A stretch of DNA of 64,000 nt from Alisma plantago-aquatica (lineage: Eukaryota > Streptophyta > Magnoliopsida > Alismatales > Alismataceae): the NCBI GenBank assembly GCA_963693085.1, contig OY856410.1, positions 883,830,335-883,894,334 of the forward strand, in the 5' to 3' direction. Shown here one piece after another: positions 1 to 11,344 of the stretch. The notes beneath the pieces are model-generated. The model worked only from the letters and a program-made list of their open reading frames with translations. It ran no database searches and was not told the origin of the DNA. The position numbers and the translations under genes are program-made. The first letter of the stretch is position 1. Each line of letters opens with the position of its first letter.

Positions 1-298
1 CTTCTATTTACTTGTAAATGAAAAACCTTATCTAGTTGTTGGATCCACATGTTTGTCACAACTAGGTCTGTAGTTTCAGAAAAATCAATCCCACCAAGCT
101 TATTTATTATCTCATAAGATCTCATCAGGTCCTTAGTAGAATATGAAGCTCTCTTGTCCATCTTATGTGTCCCTTTTATTTCAAGGAAGATACGATACAT
201 CCTTGTTTCCTCATCCCTATCTTCTCTTCCTTGAGCCATTTCTCGAGGGTCAGGGTAGTAATGGATCTCAACTTGTTCCTCAATAAGACCACATCTTT
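1..298 (-). pseudogene. Possible gypsy gag N-terminal fragment (partial)
   Basis: The minus strand is open without a stop from about 298 to the window edge, but has no obvious start. The translation contains GGIDFSETTDLVVTNMWIQQ followed by LDKVF. This resembles the start of the Ty3/gypsy retrotransposon gag domain, where a G-x-x-DF-x-G-T-x-D-P-x-x-A-x-x-W-hydrophobic pattern precedes a 'IE-x-x-F' helix. Upstream residues are charged (EEQVEIHYYPDP, REDRDEETRMYRIF). Only the beginning of such a gag would be inside the window. It could also be a chance open frame, because the match is short and the rest of 300-3700 shows no gag or LTR partner. Confidence 0.3.
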
Positions 299-3200
299 TT
301 CCTACCATGTGCATAATCCATAACAAAACATATATGTTGGAAAATTCCAGCAAAGAGGAACGCATCATAACATATTGGTCTCTTAATGCCTCTATCCCAA
401 CTTAAGATAGATTCCTAGTTTTAAACCTTTGCTTTAATACAACTTTAGCTGACACAACTTGAACCCTCTAGTCTGGTGTTCAATATGCCAAGGAGGGAAT
501 TAGATTAATGATCCACCTTTACCATTTACTGAAAATCTACCTTATATTTTTATCCTTATTCAAATATATATCAACAATATTTAGCTACTGATAGCAACAT
601 GTTTAAAAGATACATACGAGATAACAAAAAAATTCGGAATTTTACATATAAGAAAGAGTTCTCATTTAATATACATCATGTACAACTTATTACAAACTAT
701 TCTCTTTCCTCACTCTCTCATTCCCAGGATGTTGAGGAAGGATAAGAGGCCATATAACTAATCTAACTACTTCTATATAAGATCTCTACTCTATTCTTGA
801 TAAAAGATGACTTCTTTTCTTCTGGAGAAGCTAGTTCATTACCTAAAAAATGTTTCAATAGGTTGATGAGATACTGGCTCAGTGTGTAGAAAATCAACAA
901 TAGCCATGATAAATTAGTTGAGATATATTTACTGTTTAGGATACAAACATCTTAATAAAGAAATAGAAACTATGTTATTGTTGAACATCAAATGAGTATC
1001 AATAATAAAAAAATTAGAGTAAACTGCTAACTATCCATTTCGTTCTTTGTTCCATTTATTATATGACCTAGATCCACATGAGGTGTACCATAACATGTGA
1101 AAGCATCACAACATGATCTGATCTCATTGTACAAAACTTAGAAGAATGCCCAAGATTCTAAGCCTAAAATCTCTAGGAACCTTATTTATAGAGGGCTTCA
1201 CCATGTATGGCTCTCATTGGCTAATGGGAGTGGCCGGATATCTGGAGTCTTCATACAAATGTGGGTACTTGGGAAAAGAGTCAAAGCACTTTGTCTTATT
1301 CAACACCAGTGGTTCTACTAAAGAAAACTATTGACCAACAACACATATACCACCGTCATCTCTGGTCATTTTTGGGTACCACTTTATTATAAGGAGTCTT
1401 CCCTCACTAGACTAGAACCCTACACCCTTATCTGATACAATCAGGCTATCTCAATTTGGACTTATCTTACAGTCGTGAAGCACATGTCTTTCTCACAACA
1501 CAGCCGTGATGTGAAGGATTTTATAGTGTTCAGGGCATCTAACATCTTATAATATCTAATTTTTACAACTAACATATTTATCTCTGCTAATATTACCCTA
1601 TCATCCACAATCTATCATTTAGAACATATTCAAAAAAATATTTTAGCAAAAAGAAAGTATAAGAATTTTCTCAACATCACAAAGCAACTCTTAAGATCAT
1701 GGATTAGGGAAAACCTTGGGTTTCTGGTACCTCAGAATCCACCATTCAATTTACCATATTGCATAGCAGTTCATGAAATAATTGAACATATCAACATCAT
1801 AGCACATGATATAGTGAAAAATTTGTTTCCTCTATTAAAAATTTTCTATAAATACATAGTACTTACTAAAGAACAAATACTAAGAAAGGATCAACATAGA
1901 AACATCAATTTATTCAGATTTCCATAATGTAAATCAAAGTTAGAAGATGATTTTCCACTCAGATGTTCACATTCTAGTTTATTGATCTGGTCTTGAATTT
2001 GATGGGTTTGAAATCTAGCTTGTCCTAGTCTGATCCAAGATTTCGATATCCAAAACTCATCCAAACGACCTATTAGCAGGCTTACCGATCTCAAAGGAAA
2101 TCTGTTTGAGGTATAAGTCAAAGATCAAAGATTAACCAAAACCTTTAGTTGATGAGAAGCAGACTTCTGAGCATAGATACACAAAAAATAGATAAGATGT
2201 ATGGATGAGTATTTCTTACCAAAACACAACTACATGAAAATTTTGGTTTTTGTCGATTAGATCAGCTTCCTTGTCATCTTTCTTTGGTTCGCCTCTGTGA
2301 TCACCGCCCTTAATCAATTTTGAGTTCCCAAGTGGATAAGTATCTAAATATGAAGTTATCATACTCAATTCTGTCAGCTTCCATCAACTATATATAAAGA
2401 TTTAAGGATCTCACAATTGGCAGAGTTGGGTAGCATGTGGGGAAATTGTTAGAAAATGAAATCACAGTCTATTCCTCCATCAAATATTAAGCCTTCGATC
2501 TATGCCACCTTTGATTGACAACGTCCATCGATTGCCTTGATAGGTATCTGTCCTGGTCAAACCATCAGAAGGCACTATCCAGGAAAACCTTCAATTTTCA
2601 TCCTCCCAGACAAACCATCAGAAGACAATATCCAAGAAAACCTTTTGCTTAAACTTTGACAATTTTTGGAATTTGGCAGGCAAGCTATCAGTAGGATCTA
2701 ACCTTCAGTTTGGACAACCATTTGGTTGATGGCTCTCAATGCAATCATCATCCTATCGTCCCTTTGGTAGACGCTCGCACAACCAACCTTTTATTAAAGT
2801 GGATCATCCAAACCATCGACAGACATCCACTAGCCCAACCTTCTATCTATGGTGCCTAGGAAAACCATAGGAAGGCACTCCTTCTTGAGACATTAGACGG
2901 TTCCCCCATCTATTTTCTCGGCCTCAATTTGTTGTTAACTATTTCCATGATATAAAAAACCATCAATTAGTCATTTAGGAGGAACCTTCTACCTAAGGCC
3001 ATACAAAATCTTTGATCTAATCTTTCAATTGTCAACAGATGGAAACTCAAAGGATAACTGAAGAGGCAATAACTTCTCCATTCAAACTCTGATTTGATTC
3101 ATTCTTGTTGCTATAGACTCATAACTTAATTCTCTATATTTTTTTCCAATATTAAATCCAAAATAATTTCACAAAATAATTAATATAACAAAAAGTATAA

Positions 3201-3732
3201 TTAATATAGGATTATGCTTAAACTCTATGATCATCATATAAGCATGATACTGGTTGTAACATGGTGAATTCTCAAAAGGAATATTTAAACATGATGATGC
3301 ATGAAGCCTAATTTTATTATCTAGTATGAGTAAATATGTTGATTAATAAATTTACATGTTCCTAATCCTATTTTCCTGCAATAAATCCTACTTTCCATTT
3401 GAATATTGCTAATATTTAATAAACCCCTATATCATGTGTAACCCATGTTAATGTGAGAGAAAAATTTGTAAGAATAAGATCAATAATGACATTCAAGTGG
3501 GTATGACATAGTGTGAATGACTTATCCATGGGACTAAAACCCAAAGATAAAGGGAAAAATCACAAGTTGGGGTACTTACAATTATATGTGACATTTATTA
3601 ATGATTATAGTCCTATATGTCTAAGTGGTGGTAATGATTGAGTGAAAGAAACATAGATCATATTGGACAATTTAAGATCGAACTAACCATGATAGAAAAC
3701 ATAGTAGATGAGTCAATTATAGTTGACCCTGA
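299..3732. other. AT-rich stretch without a recognisable gene
   Basis: No frame here gives a protein I recognise, and the short open frames have no supporting motif. Around 2440-2470 there is a purine run followed by TTGTTAGAAAATG, which could be a decayed polypurine tract and LTR start. At about 2560-2880 a phrase of the type 'aaaccatcagaaggca..atccaggaaaacc' recurs three or four times in degenerate form, as in some plant LTRs. I could not find a second copy inside the window, so no element is called. Confidence 0.35.
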
Positions 3733-4985
3733 TGTACAACCCAAAATGTAAATCAGATAGCGAATAGACACTCGATGTATTTCTATAGATAATATCAGCT
3801 CAGAACCAAGCTCTCTGGACAAGATAGAATTTTATATTTACTTGAGGTAAGTGTGCCATGTCCATTGAGTTTTATTATTTATTGATCCAGATCTTGCATG
3901 CATCTTTATGAAGTAATTTAGGGATTAAGTTACTTTTATATCTTTCAACTTTCAAATATGGCTTACTTTCAGTTGTGTAATATGTTCTAATTCAGATCAA
4001 AATTTTATATTCATTTACTTAGTGTATAAGTTATTTTCACATACTTGGTGTTTATACATCCAATTTAGTTTATGTTTAAAAGCCTTTAGACTTAGATGTC
4101 ATATCTCTCTTATAAAAATTTAATAAAGTCATCTTATTAAACCATAGCTTCAGATTAAGTTTTATCCAAACAATAAGAATATCAAATTTTAGATTTAGAT
4201 TTAGTCTAGAATTAAAGAGTACATATATTCAGAGATAATAGATTCAATTTTAGAGATAAGAAATTCAAAATGTATACTCTAAAATGAAATTAGAACATTA
4301 ACTATATACATTATAGGACAGTCCTAACTATAGAGTCTTGTGATGATTCATAGAACATTGTGGGTGTCATATAGGGCACTTCGGTGTCCATAGAGGGAAC
4401 ATTATTCTAATAGAGGGTGCATTCCACCATAGAGGATACTTTGATGTAAAAAAAAGGGCACTTTGGGCCAATAGAGAGTGCATTGCATCATACAAGACAC
4501 TTTGGTGTCGCAAAGCAGGACTTGTCATTTAATGGTGGCCATATACATATAAAATTCGAAAATGAAATATATCTTAATTCATTACAAGCTTATAACTTTT
4601 AGTTGTAAGATTTAAGTATCAATTACATTATGTTTTATTGTGAAGAATTCATTGCCATACATGGTTGGGGATGAGACATCTGTAGACATCGAGTTTCAAG
4701 AAGAGTGACCCAAACAAAGTTTCCATTTACATGTTTTAGGTGATTGCTTGGTGGGGTGCCATCTACATGATCCAAGATCCTAAGTTAGAAATGCATAATT
4801 CTTACATCTTATATTTTGTTGTTGTTGCAATATTGTTGTATAAAGTTCTTTGTATAAGAATGAATAAGCATCCATTTTGCACACTAGCCTTTGATTATAT
4901 TATTTCTATCATTATTGTAATGATTATCATGTTACTAACACTCCCAAGTTAATGTTTTCCCCTCATGTGATACAAAAATGGGGTA
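3733..4985 (+). repeat. Probable old gypsy-type LTR, first copy
   Basis: The left edge reads TGTACAACCCAAAATGTAAA, close to the TGTAACACCCCAAAA start common in plant gypsy LTRs. The right part (about 4272-4985) is a diverged direct repeat of 14236-14984. Shared stretches include aaattagaacatta-ctatatacatta, gcttggtggggtgc-atctacatgat and tatttctatcattatt. Just after the right edge, tgatatcaaag (about 4989-4999) looks like a decayed methionine-tRNA primer site (TGGTATCAGAG). The left boundary is inferred from the LTR-like start only; the second copy lacks that left part. Confidence 0.42.
4358..4520 (+). repeat. Degenerate ~20 bp minisatellite inside the LTR-like repeat
   Basis: Six to seven units of the form 'atagaggrcactttggtgtc' recur every 19-21 bases. 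The same array, with different point changes, is in the second repeat copy at about 14318-14480. Its presence in both copies shows it pre-dates their separation. Confidence 0.55.
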
Positions 4986-5149
4986 ATATGATATCAAAGT
5001 ATTAATGTAGATGGCCATCAAGCAATTTCTCAAATTCTTAGTCTAGATATTGACACTAGAATCCTAGACATACCAGTATATAGTTATGTTGACCATTAGT
5101 AACTTCTGTTATAGAATAAAGTAAGAAAAGATGAAACATTATACTCGTA

Positions 5150-5670
5150 TCTTAGTTATTTTGGTAGAAAAATATATTGATATGGAGAGGGTACTGAGTA
5201 ATGAGCAAGTTATCCACTGTGATGTCATTAAAGGTTTGCTAAAATTCCATCTATCTGTTGTCTATGGGGTGAACTTGGACTCTGATAGAACATTGTTCTA
5301 GGGTTCTTTGACTACTATTCATAACCTCAATCCTATTAACTGGTGTGTCTTAGGGGATTTGAATGCATTTATATTGGTTAGAGAAAAGATTGGTAAACAA
5401 CCTCCCTCTAATAATTGTAATCCTAACTTTAACAAGGCTATATCTGATACTAATCTTATGGAGCTAGTTACAAAAGGTCTACTTTTTACTCAGGACAGTA
5501 ATAGCTAGAGTGGCAAAAGCTTCTTTTCTAAGATTGACCATATCTTCACCAATATTGGTTTTCTTTCTGAATTTCCTTATTGTTGGGGTGAAGTAATCTC
5601 GACTGTGGTCACTGATCACAAGATAATTGCTTTGCAGTTTGGCTTTGGAAAGAAGGGTGCCACTCCCTTT
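5150..5670 (+). pseudogene. L1-type LINE, endonuclease part (5' piece of split LINE)
   Basis: The translation runs SNEQVIHCDV ... FHLSVVYGVN, then NWCVLGDLNAF, KIDHIFTN and TDHKIIALQFG. These are the order and motifs of the apurinic-type endonuclease of plant LINEs: the VVYG strand, the GDFNA motif, the IDHI motif and the SDH histidine motif near the end. Here SDH has become TDH. Two stops interrupt the frame, at about 5299 and 5507. The N-terminal part of the endonuclease and any ORF1 are missing, so the copy is 5' truncated. The frame breaks off at GATPF, exactly where the Sirevirus-like element is inserted, and continues at 11345 as HFINLWVKH. Confidence 0.75.
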
Positions 5671-6013
5671 TGTTGGATAAAATGGACATTATGATAAATC
5701 TCTTTGTTTCTATGATGACAAACATTTCATTCTTGTTAATCTAACATGCTACTTGAGTGTTGCAGGAATGAGGTGGATGAAAAAACTCTAGGGAATCTAT
5801 ATGCTTGAATGATTGTAAATGTCATGAAATGTAATCAATTGTAAACTTGTACAAATATATAATGTACAAGTACTTAGACTTCATGTAAATCAAGCGTTAG
5901 ATCTTCCCTAGCCAATCACCACACCTAGATAGGTCATCCCCTTCAATAGTGTCACATATGCACACTCATACACACACTTAGTGCCTTAATTGAAAGATTG
6001 AAACAGGGTCAAT

Positions 6014-6212
6014 CTCGGTCGACAAACTCCTCGACCGAGACACTCTCGGTCGACAAACTTCTCGACTGAGAAAGACCCAAGTAGCCGTTAGACACAGCAG
6101 ACAAGGTAGTTAGCAGTTGGAAATGAATGTTGCTAACACTTGATCCAGAGAGCCTGTCGGTCGACAAAACTTCGACCGAGTAGGTATCTCAGTCGACAAT
6201 TTCTCGACCGAG
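6014..6212 (+). repeat. Four hairpin motifs CTCGGTCGA-n8-TCGACCGAG in 5' LTR
   Basis: Copies lie at about 6014-6039, 6045-6070, 6156-6180 and 6188-6212. Each is a 9-10 base stem around a short AAAC-rich loop, and the first stem is perfect. The array sits about 140 bases upstream of the LTR TATA box, where enhancer repeats of LTRs usually lie. The same array is in the 3' LTR, and two related copies are in the interior at 8346-8400. Confidence 0.8.
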
Positions 6213-6348
6213 ATGGACTCTGACAGCAACTGCAGAATAAAGTAACTAGTCGTTACTAATGCAACTAACTTATACCTAACGGCTAGTTAAGCACTTAGAA
6301 CCCCCTAGAAAGTGTCTAGAATGTCCTTAAGCACTTGTAGGCCATTCC

Positions 6349-6358
6349 TATAAATAGG
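6349..6358 (+). promoter_or_regulatory. TATA box of Sirevirus-like 5' LTR
   Basis: TATAAATAGG, conserved at the same offset in the 3' LTR (10591-10600). It would place the transcription start about 30 bases downstream and gives an LTR U3 region of roughly 700 bases. Confidence 0.65.
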
Positions 6359-7099
6359 ACATGCCTTAGGACACCTAAAAACATCTAAGATACACTTGTT
6401 ACACTTGAGAAATCCTTGAGCATACTTTGAGCAATCTGTTTGTGAGAAAATTGAGCATTGTGACAATTGGCCACTTCCTTCCTTAGCTCAAAATTCGTGT
6501 CCTATAGGCTAGCATCTCCTATCCACTGTCATTACAATTCCATACACTTTGGTTAGGAGATCTATACGCTTGATCTAGGCAAATCAAGCCTTGGGCTACA
6601 AAGGATAAGTTGTAATTTCCTTTTCCTTTCTTGTTCCCTGTTATTGTTTGTACTCTCCTTGCTACTCCTAGGTTGGAGGCTGCGGATTGGAGAGGGTGGA
6701 GATCTTCTTGGCGAAGAAGGTGACCTTGAGCTACTTCAAGAAGGCTGGTGCAACGGGAGGTTACTTCTAGAGAGGAAGGCTACTTCAAGGGGGAGCTTGG
6801 AGTTACTTCAAGAAGGCTACCTCAAGTTGGTGCATCTACTTCGAGTGAAGGTTGTTCAAGGGGTGTAAAGGAAAGTATTGTATTTTGTATAAATCCTTGT
6901 GAAGGTAATAAAATATATACTTTCAAATTCCGGTTGGGTAAGCAACCGGGTAGTGGACTGACAACTTTAGTATTTGCTAAAGTTGGAACCACTCTAAACA
7001 CCTATCTCCTTCTTCCAATTTCATTTGTGGTTGTTTGAGTTCAATAATTGTTAAAATTGTTTTAAAACTCTATTCACCCCCCCTCTAGTGTTTTTCAAT

Positions 7100-7111
7100 T
7101 GGTATCAGAGC
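7100..7111 (+). other. Primer binding site, initiator tRNA-Met type
   Basis: TGGTATCAGAGC starts two bases after the 5' LTR. It is complementary to the 3' end of plant initiator tRNA-Met, the usual primer of Copia elements. Confidence 0.88.
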
Positions 7112-7144
7112 GGGCTTCAAGGAACCCTAACCAAGTCTTGAAGA

Positions 7145-8047
7145 ATGGAGGGTAATAGTGATTACAATCGCAACAAAAGGTGCAGCTTGGACAAATCTAC
7201 AACATGTTGCAATTGGTGCTTAGGAACAAGCCACACAACAACTAGTTGCCCATGGAGATCAAAAAGGGAAGACGAACACAAGGATTGTCTTATTGCTACA
7301 ACTAGTGAAGAAGAAGAAGAGGTAAGTCTTTTTGATTTATCTAAAGAAGAACTAGTTGCTAGTATTTAAGAGACACATAATAAATATGTTGAGTGCAAGA
7401 AGAAACTAAAGAAATCTAATAAAGCAAATGATGAATTACAAGATAAGCTTCTTGCTATTACATCTGAAAATGAAGATGTTAAAAAGATCATTGAAGATCA
7501 TGATATTGAGATAAAATCTATAGAGGCAAATTGCAATCTACTATCTTTAGAGAAGAATAATTTGCAAACTCAAGTGAATGATCTTCAAAAACAACCCATC
7601 TTATGCAACCATCTAGATTATGATTCTATTGTCAAATAAAGAAATTCATTGTCATCTAATCTAGATCAAGCAAAACTAGATATCAAGAAGAGAATGGAAG
7701 AGATTGCCAAGTTACAACAAAAAGTTAGTAATTTGAATAATAATGGCATTCTTGATAAAATCTTAGATAATCCCTATCATCAAATCGGGAGAAGAGGACT
7801 AGGTTACAAGCCTAAGGGGAAATCCTATCAACAACCTAGTTGGAGAAAGACACAAGCACATCAATCTATATATGTATCTAAAGGAACATCTTCACCCACG
7901 AACAACACAGAACACAACCCTAGAAAAAGATATGAGGTTGATTCTATATGTTGCCATTATTGCTTACGTCTTGGACACTACTCTTTTTCATGCCCATACA
8001 AGAAAAAGGATGTTGAGTTGAAATGGGTTCCAAAACCCCCAAATTAA
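7145..8047 (+). pseudogene. Shortened Sirevirus-type Gag with two zinc knuckles
   Basis: The frame starts MEGNSDYNRNKR and passes within about 20 residues into a CCHC zinc knuckle (CNWCLGTSHTTTSC, C-x2-C-x4-H-x4-C). The bulk of the usual Gag N-terminal domain is therefore missing. An acidic EEEEE stretch and a Lys/Glu/Asn-rich segment follow, likely coiled coil (KKLKKSNKANDELQDKL, then NLDQAKLDIKKRMEEIAKLQ), ending in a second knuckle (CCHYCLRLGHYSFSC) and a basic tail. In-frame TAA stops at about 7367 and 7637 split it into three pieces, although the frame itself is kept throughout. Knuckle, coiled coil and knuckle in this order match Sirevirus Gag. It would bind and package element RNA if read through. 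No pol follows it. Confidence 0.75.
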
Positions 8048-9898
8048 ATTGATTAGACTAAGTTGAGATATGACCGAAGACTTTAATTTGCATATCTTTA
8101 TGTCTATCTCAACTTAACATAAAGAGATAATAAAATGATTCAAGTAACTAAAATGTCTAACTTGAAAATTTATCTCAATTAAGGTCCTCAAAACTTAAAG
8201 ATTTTTAATTGAGATTTGATCTAAATGTTACTCTGATATGTCTTATCTCAACTCAAACTGATTTTTAAATTGCATAATTAAATTAAATATAGTCTGTATT
8301 TTACTTAGAATCAATAAATAGTTCTGTAGATAAAACAGAAACCTTTTCGGTCGAAAAATCCTCGACCGAGCAGTCATTCGGTCGAGAAATCATCGACTGA
8401 TCTGTTCACTGATTTCAGTCTGCAGTAAAATTGCTAAATCAAGTGGCTATCTATTTGCTGATAATGACTGTTTTACATGCAAAACAAGTTGAAGATCATT
8501 TTTGAATATAAATGATATCATTTCGATTGATCCTCTAGATAAGGTAAAACTGAAAATCATGTTTAGAAATCACTATTTTATAATGTTTTACATGATTTTT
8601 TTTAAAGCATCTTCTGGTATATCTATATAGAAATCATGTGTTATGACATTTAGTTTAAATGATCACAATCACTGTATTTCATGAAATTATCATCTTATTG
8701 TTCTATTATTACATAATGGATATGTTTTCACTACTTCATCATTCAGCTCATAAAGATGATGCTATGATAGAACAAATCGGTGATGATTATTGTATGCGTG
8801 GATTCTTGATGAGACATAGGCAAGAAAAATGATTCATTGGGGATTTGTTGCTTAGAAAAAGAACTTTAAGGCTTGCAACACATAAGGTGAAAAATGTTCT
8901 CAATTGGTATTTTTTTTTACATGAGATGTTAATCGCAAAGATCCTCTCATATTAAGTATCACTTAACATACTTCAAAATTGATACTTCACATATGAGTGC
9001 TTGAATTGAAAATCTGCAGTGTTTGCCTCTTGGTTGAAATAAAATTTGACCTAGGGGCGCTATGGTCAAAGTCAAGGTCGACCTAAAATAAGCTTTGACA
9101 AAATGCATATTTGGACATCATTTTATTGTACTTAATCTTAGTATACTTTTGATAAAGGTCAAAATCAAAATTTAAAATCATATGTGACCTTAGAAGCTTT
9201 AAATTGCTTTAATGGTAAGATTAAGGGGGAGCTCATAAAAACAAATTTGATTATTTGATTAAGAAGCATACAAAAACGTTGTAAATATCATTTGGAGCTT
9301 GTTACGACCTTAGTATCTTTACTCTAGGTTATGAAGAAATCTATGAATTTCATAAAAATGATATATCTTGTTGTTAAAGGAACTCTCTAAACAAATCAGG
9401 GCTTAACATCCCATGCATTTGGTTAGAGACATTTTTATGTACTCTAAGATTAAAGGATTCTCATTTCATTTTAGGGCTTAACATCCCTTGTAAAATGGGT
9501 GAGAAATCAATACATATGCCATGAACCTAACATGATCTCATATCATTTCAAGGCTTAACATCCTTTGCAAATGATTGAGAAACAAATTGTGGCTAAATGA
9601 GACAAAAATGATATTAAATCCATGTTCCTAATAGAATATCTATCTAAGGGGGAGCATAGTATAAAATTAAGGGGGAGAAGAAATATAAAATATTCAACTT
9701 GGATATCTTTTTGAAATGACAAAGGGGGAGAAAGAATATAAAAATATAAATGAGTAAATGAGTTATGAATAAGTTTCATAACATCTTAGCCAGCACTCAC
9801 TTGCAAAACAAGAATGGCTACAAAAGGTAATACTCAGGTATGAAACTCACATGCTTTATATTTCCTTATTTCATATTTAGGAAATGTTTGTCATCTTC
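8048..9898 (+). other. Non-coding interior of the Sirevirus-like element
   Basis: No frame of note. It contains two more hairpin motifs of the LTR type (8346-8400). It also has extra polypurine tracts (AAGGGGGAG) at about 9221, 9645, 9667 and 9721. Three spaced copies of 'gcttaacatcc' lie at about 9400, 9475 and 9552, each followed by a similar 'tgcaaatg.ttgaga' phrase. In full Sireviruses pol would occupy this place, so most of it has been deleted or replaced. Confidence 0.7.
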
Positions 9899-9912
9899 AA
9901 AAAGGGGGAGAT
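9899..9912 (+). other. Polypurine tract of Sirevirus-like element
   Basis: AAAAAGGGGGAGAT-type purine run directly abutting the TGTTGG start of the 3' LTR; it is the plus-strand DNA primer site. It is the last of five similar tracts in the final 700 bases of the interior. Confidence 0.85.
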
Positions 9913-11339
9913 TGTTGGATAAAATGGACATTATGATAAATCTCTTTGTTTCGATGATGACAAACATTTCATTCTTGTTAATCTAACGTGCTACTTGAGT
10001 GTTGCAGGAATGAGGTGGATGACAAAGCTCTAGGGAATCTATATGCTTGAATGATTGTAAATGTCATGAAATGTAATCAATTGTAAACTTGTACAAATAT
10101 ATAATGTACAAGTACTTAGACTTCATGTAAATCAAGTGTTAGATCTTCCCTAGCCAATCACCACACCTAGATAGGTCATCCCCTTCAATAGTGTCACATA
10201 TGCACACTCATACACACACTTAGTGCCTTAATTGAAAGATTGAAACAGGGTCAATCTCGGTCGACAAACTCCTCGACCGAGACACTCTCGGTCGACAAAC
10301 TTCTCGACTGAGAAAGACCCAAGTAGCCGTTAGACACAGCAGACAAGGTAGTTGGCAGTTGGAAATGAACGTTGCTAACACTTGATCCAGAGAGCCTGTC
10401 GGTCGACAAAACTTCGACCGAGTAGGTATCTCGGTCGACAATTTCTCGACCGAGATGGACTCTGATAGCAACTGCAGAATAAAGTAACTAGTCGTTACTA
10501 ATGCAACTAACTTATACCTATCGGCTAGTTAAGCACTTAGAACCCCCTAGAAAGAGTCTAGAACGTCCTTAAGCACTTGTAGGCCATTCCTATAAATAGG
10601 ACATGCCTTAGGACACCTAAAAACATCTAAGCTACACTTGTTACACTTGAGAAATCCTTGAGCATACTTTGAGCAATCTGTTTGTGAGAAAATTGAGCAT
10701 TGTGACAATTGGCCACTTCCTTCCTTAGCTCAAAATTCGTGTCCTATAGGCTAGTATCTCCTATCCACTGTCATTACAATTCCATACACTTTGGTTAGGA
10801 GATCTATACGCTTGATCTAGGCAAATCAAGCCTTGGGCTACAAAGGATAAGTTGTAATTTCCTTTTCCTTTCTTGTTCCCTGTTATTGTTTGTACTCTCC
10901 TTGCTACTCCTAGGTTGGAGGCTGCGGATTGGAGAGGGTGGAGATCTTCTTGGTGAAGAAGGTGACCTTGAGCTACTTCAAGAAGGCTGGTGCAATGGGA
11001 GGTTACTTCTAGAGAGGAAGGCTACTTCAAGGGGGAGCTTGGAGTTACTTCAAGAAGGCTACCTCAAGTTGGTGCATCTACTTCGAGTGAAGGCTGTTCA
11101 AGGGGTGTAAAGGAAAGTATTGTATTTTGTATAAATCCTTATGAAGGTAATAAAATATATACTTTCAAATCCCGGTTGGGTAAGCAATCGGGTAGTGGAC
11201 TGACAACTTTAGTATTTGCTAAAGTTGGAACCACTCTAAACACCTGTCTCCTTCTTCCAATTTCAATTGTGGTTGTTTGAGTTCAATAATTGTTAAAATT
11301 GTTTTAAAACTCTATTCACCCCCCCTCTAGTGTTTTTCA
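9913..11339 (+). repeat. Sirevirus-like 3' LTR
   Basis: Same length (1427) and same landmarks as the 5' LTR: hairpin array at about 10256-10454, TATA box TATAAATAGG at 10591-10600, and ending GTGTTTTTCA. About 22 single-base differences from the 5' LTR were counted by eye, mostly transitions at CG or TG sites, as expected for a methylated element. Confidence 0.93.
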
Positions 11340-11344
11340 CCTTT

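Larger units (their letters stand above)
5671..7097 (+). repeat. Sirevirus-like 5' LTR
   Basis: Begins TGTTGGATAAAATGG and ends GTGTTTTTCA; nearly identical to 9913-11339. A TATA box (TATAAATAGG, 6349-6358) lies in the middle, preceded by four hairpin-forming motifs (6014-6212). The segment ending in the C-run 'caccccccctctagtg' directly adjoins the primer site. The open frames inside (for example 6644-7038) occur in both LTRs but look like no protein and are not called. Confidence 0.93.
5671..11339 (+). mobile_element. Sirevirus-like Copia LTR retrotransposon, gag-only, non-autonomous
   Basis: Complete element with two LTRs of 1427 bases each, beginning TGTTGG and ending TTTTCA. It is flanked by a perfect 5-base target duplication, CCTTT (5666-5670 and 11340-11344). 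A methionine-tRNA primer site follows the first LTR and a polypurine tract precedes the second. The 2.8 kb interior holds only a shortened gag; no protease, integrase, RT or RNase H can be seen. The LTR end (caccccccctctagtg) and several AAGGGGGAG tracts before the 3' LTR are hallmarks of the plant Sirevirus lineage. By eye I count about 22 differences between the LTRs (~1.5%), so the insertion is recent. It must have moved with enzymes supplied by another copy. It sits inside a LINE, whose reading frame resumes across the site. Confidence 0.93.

Noticed and set aside
2440..2900. An additional LTR starting TGTTAGAAAATG
   Set aside because: No paired copy, primer site or target duplication found in the window; kept only as a note.
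6644..7038. Overlapping frames MFVLSLLLLGWRL.. and MQREVTSREEG.. inside the Sirevirus LTR
   Set aside because: They recur at 10886-11280 only because the LTR is duplicated; no known domain, and they overlap each other in two frames.
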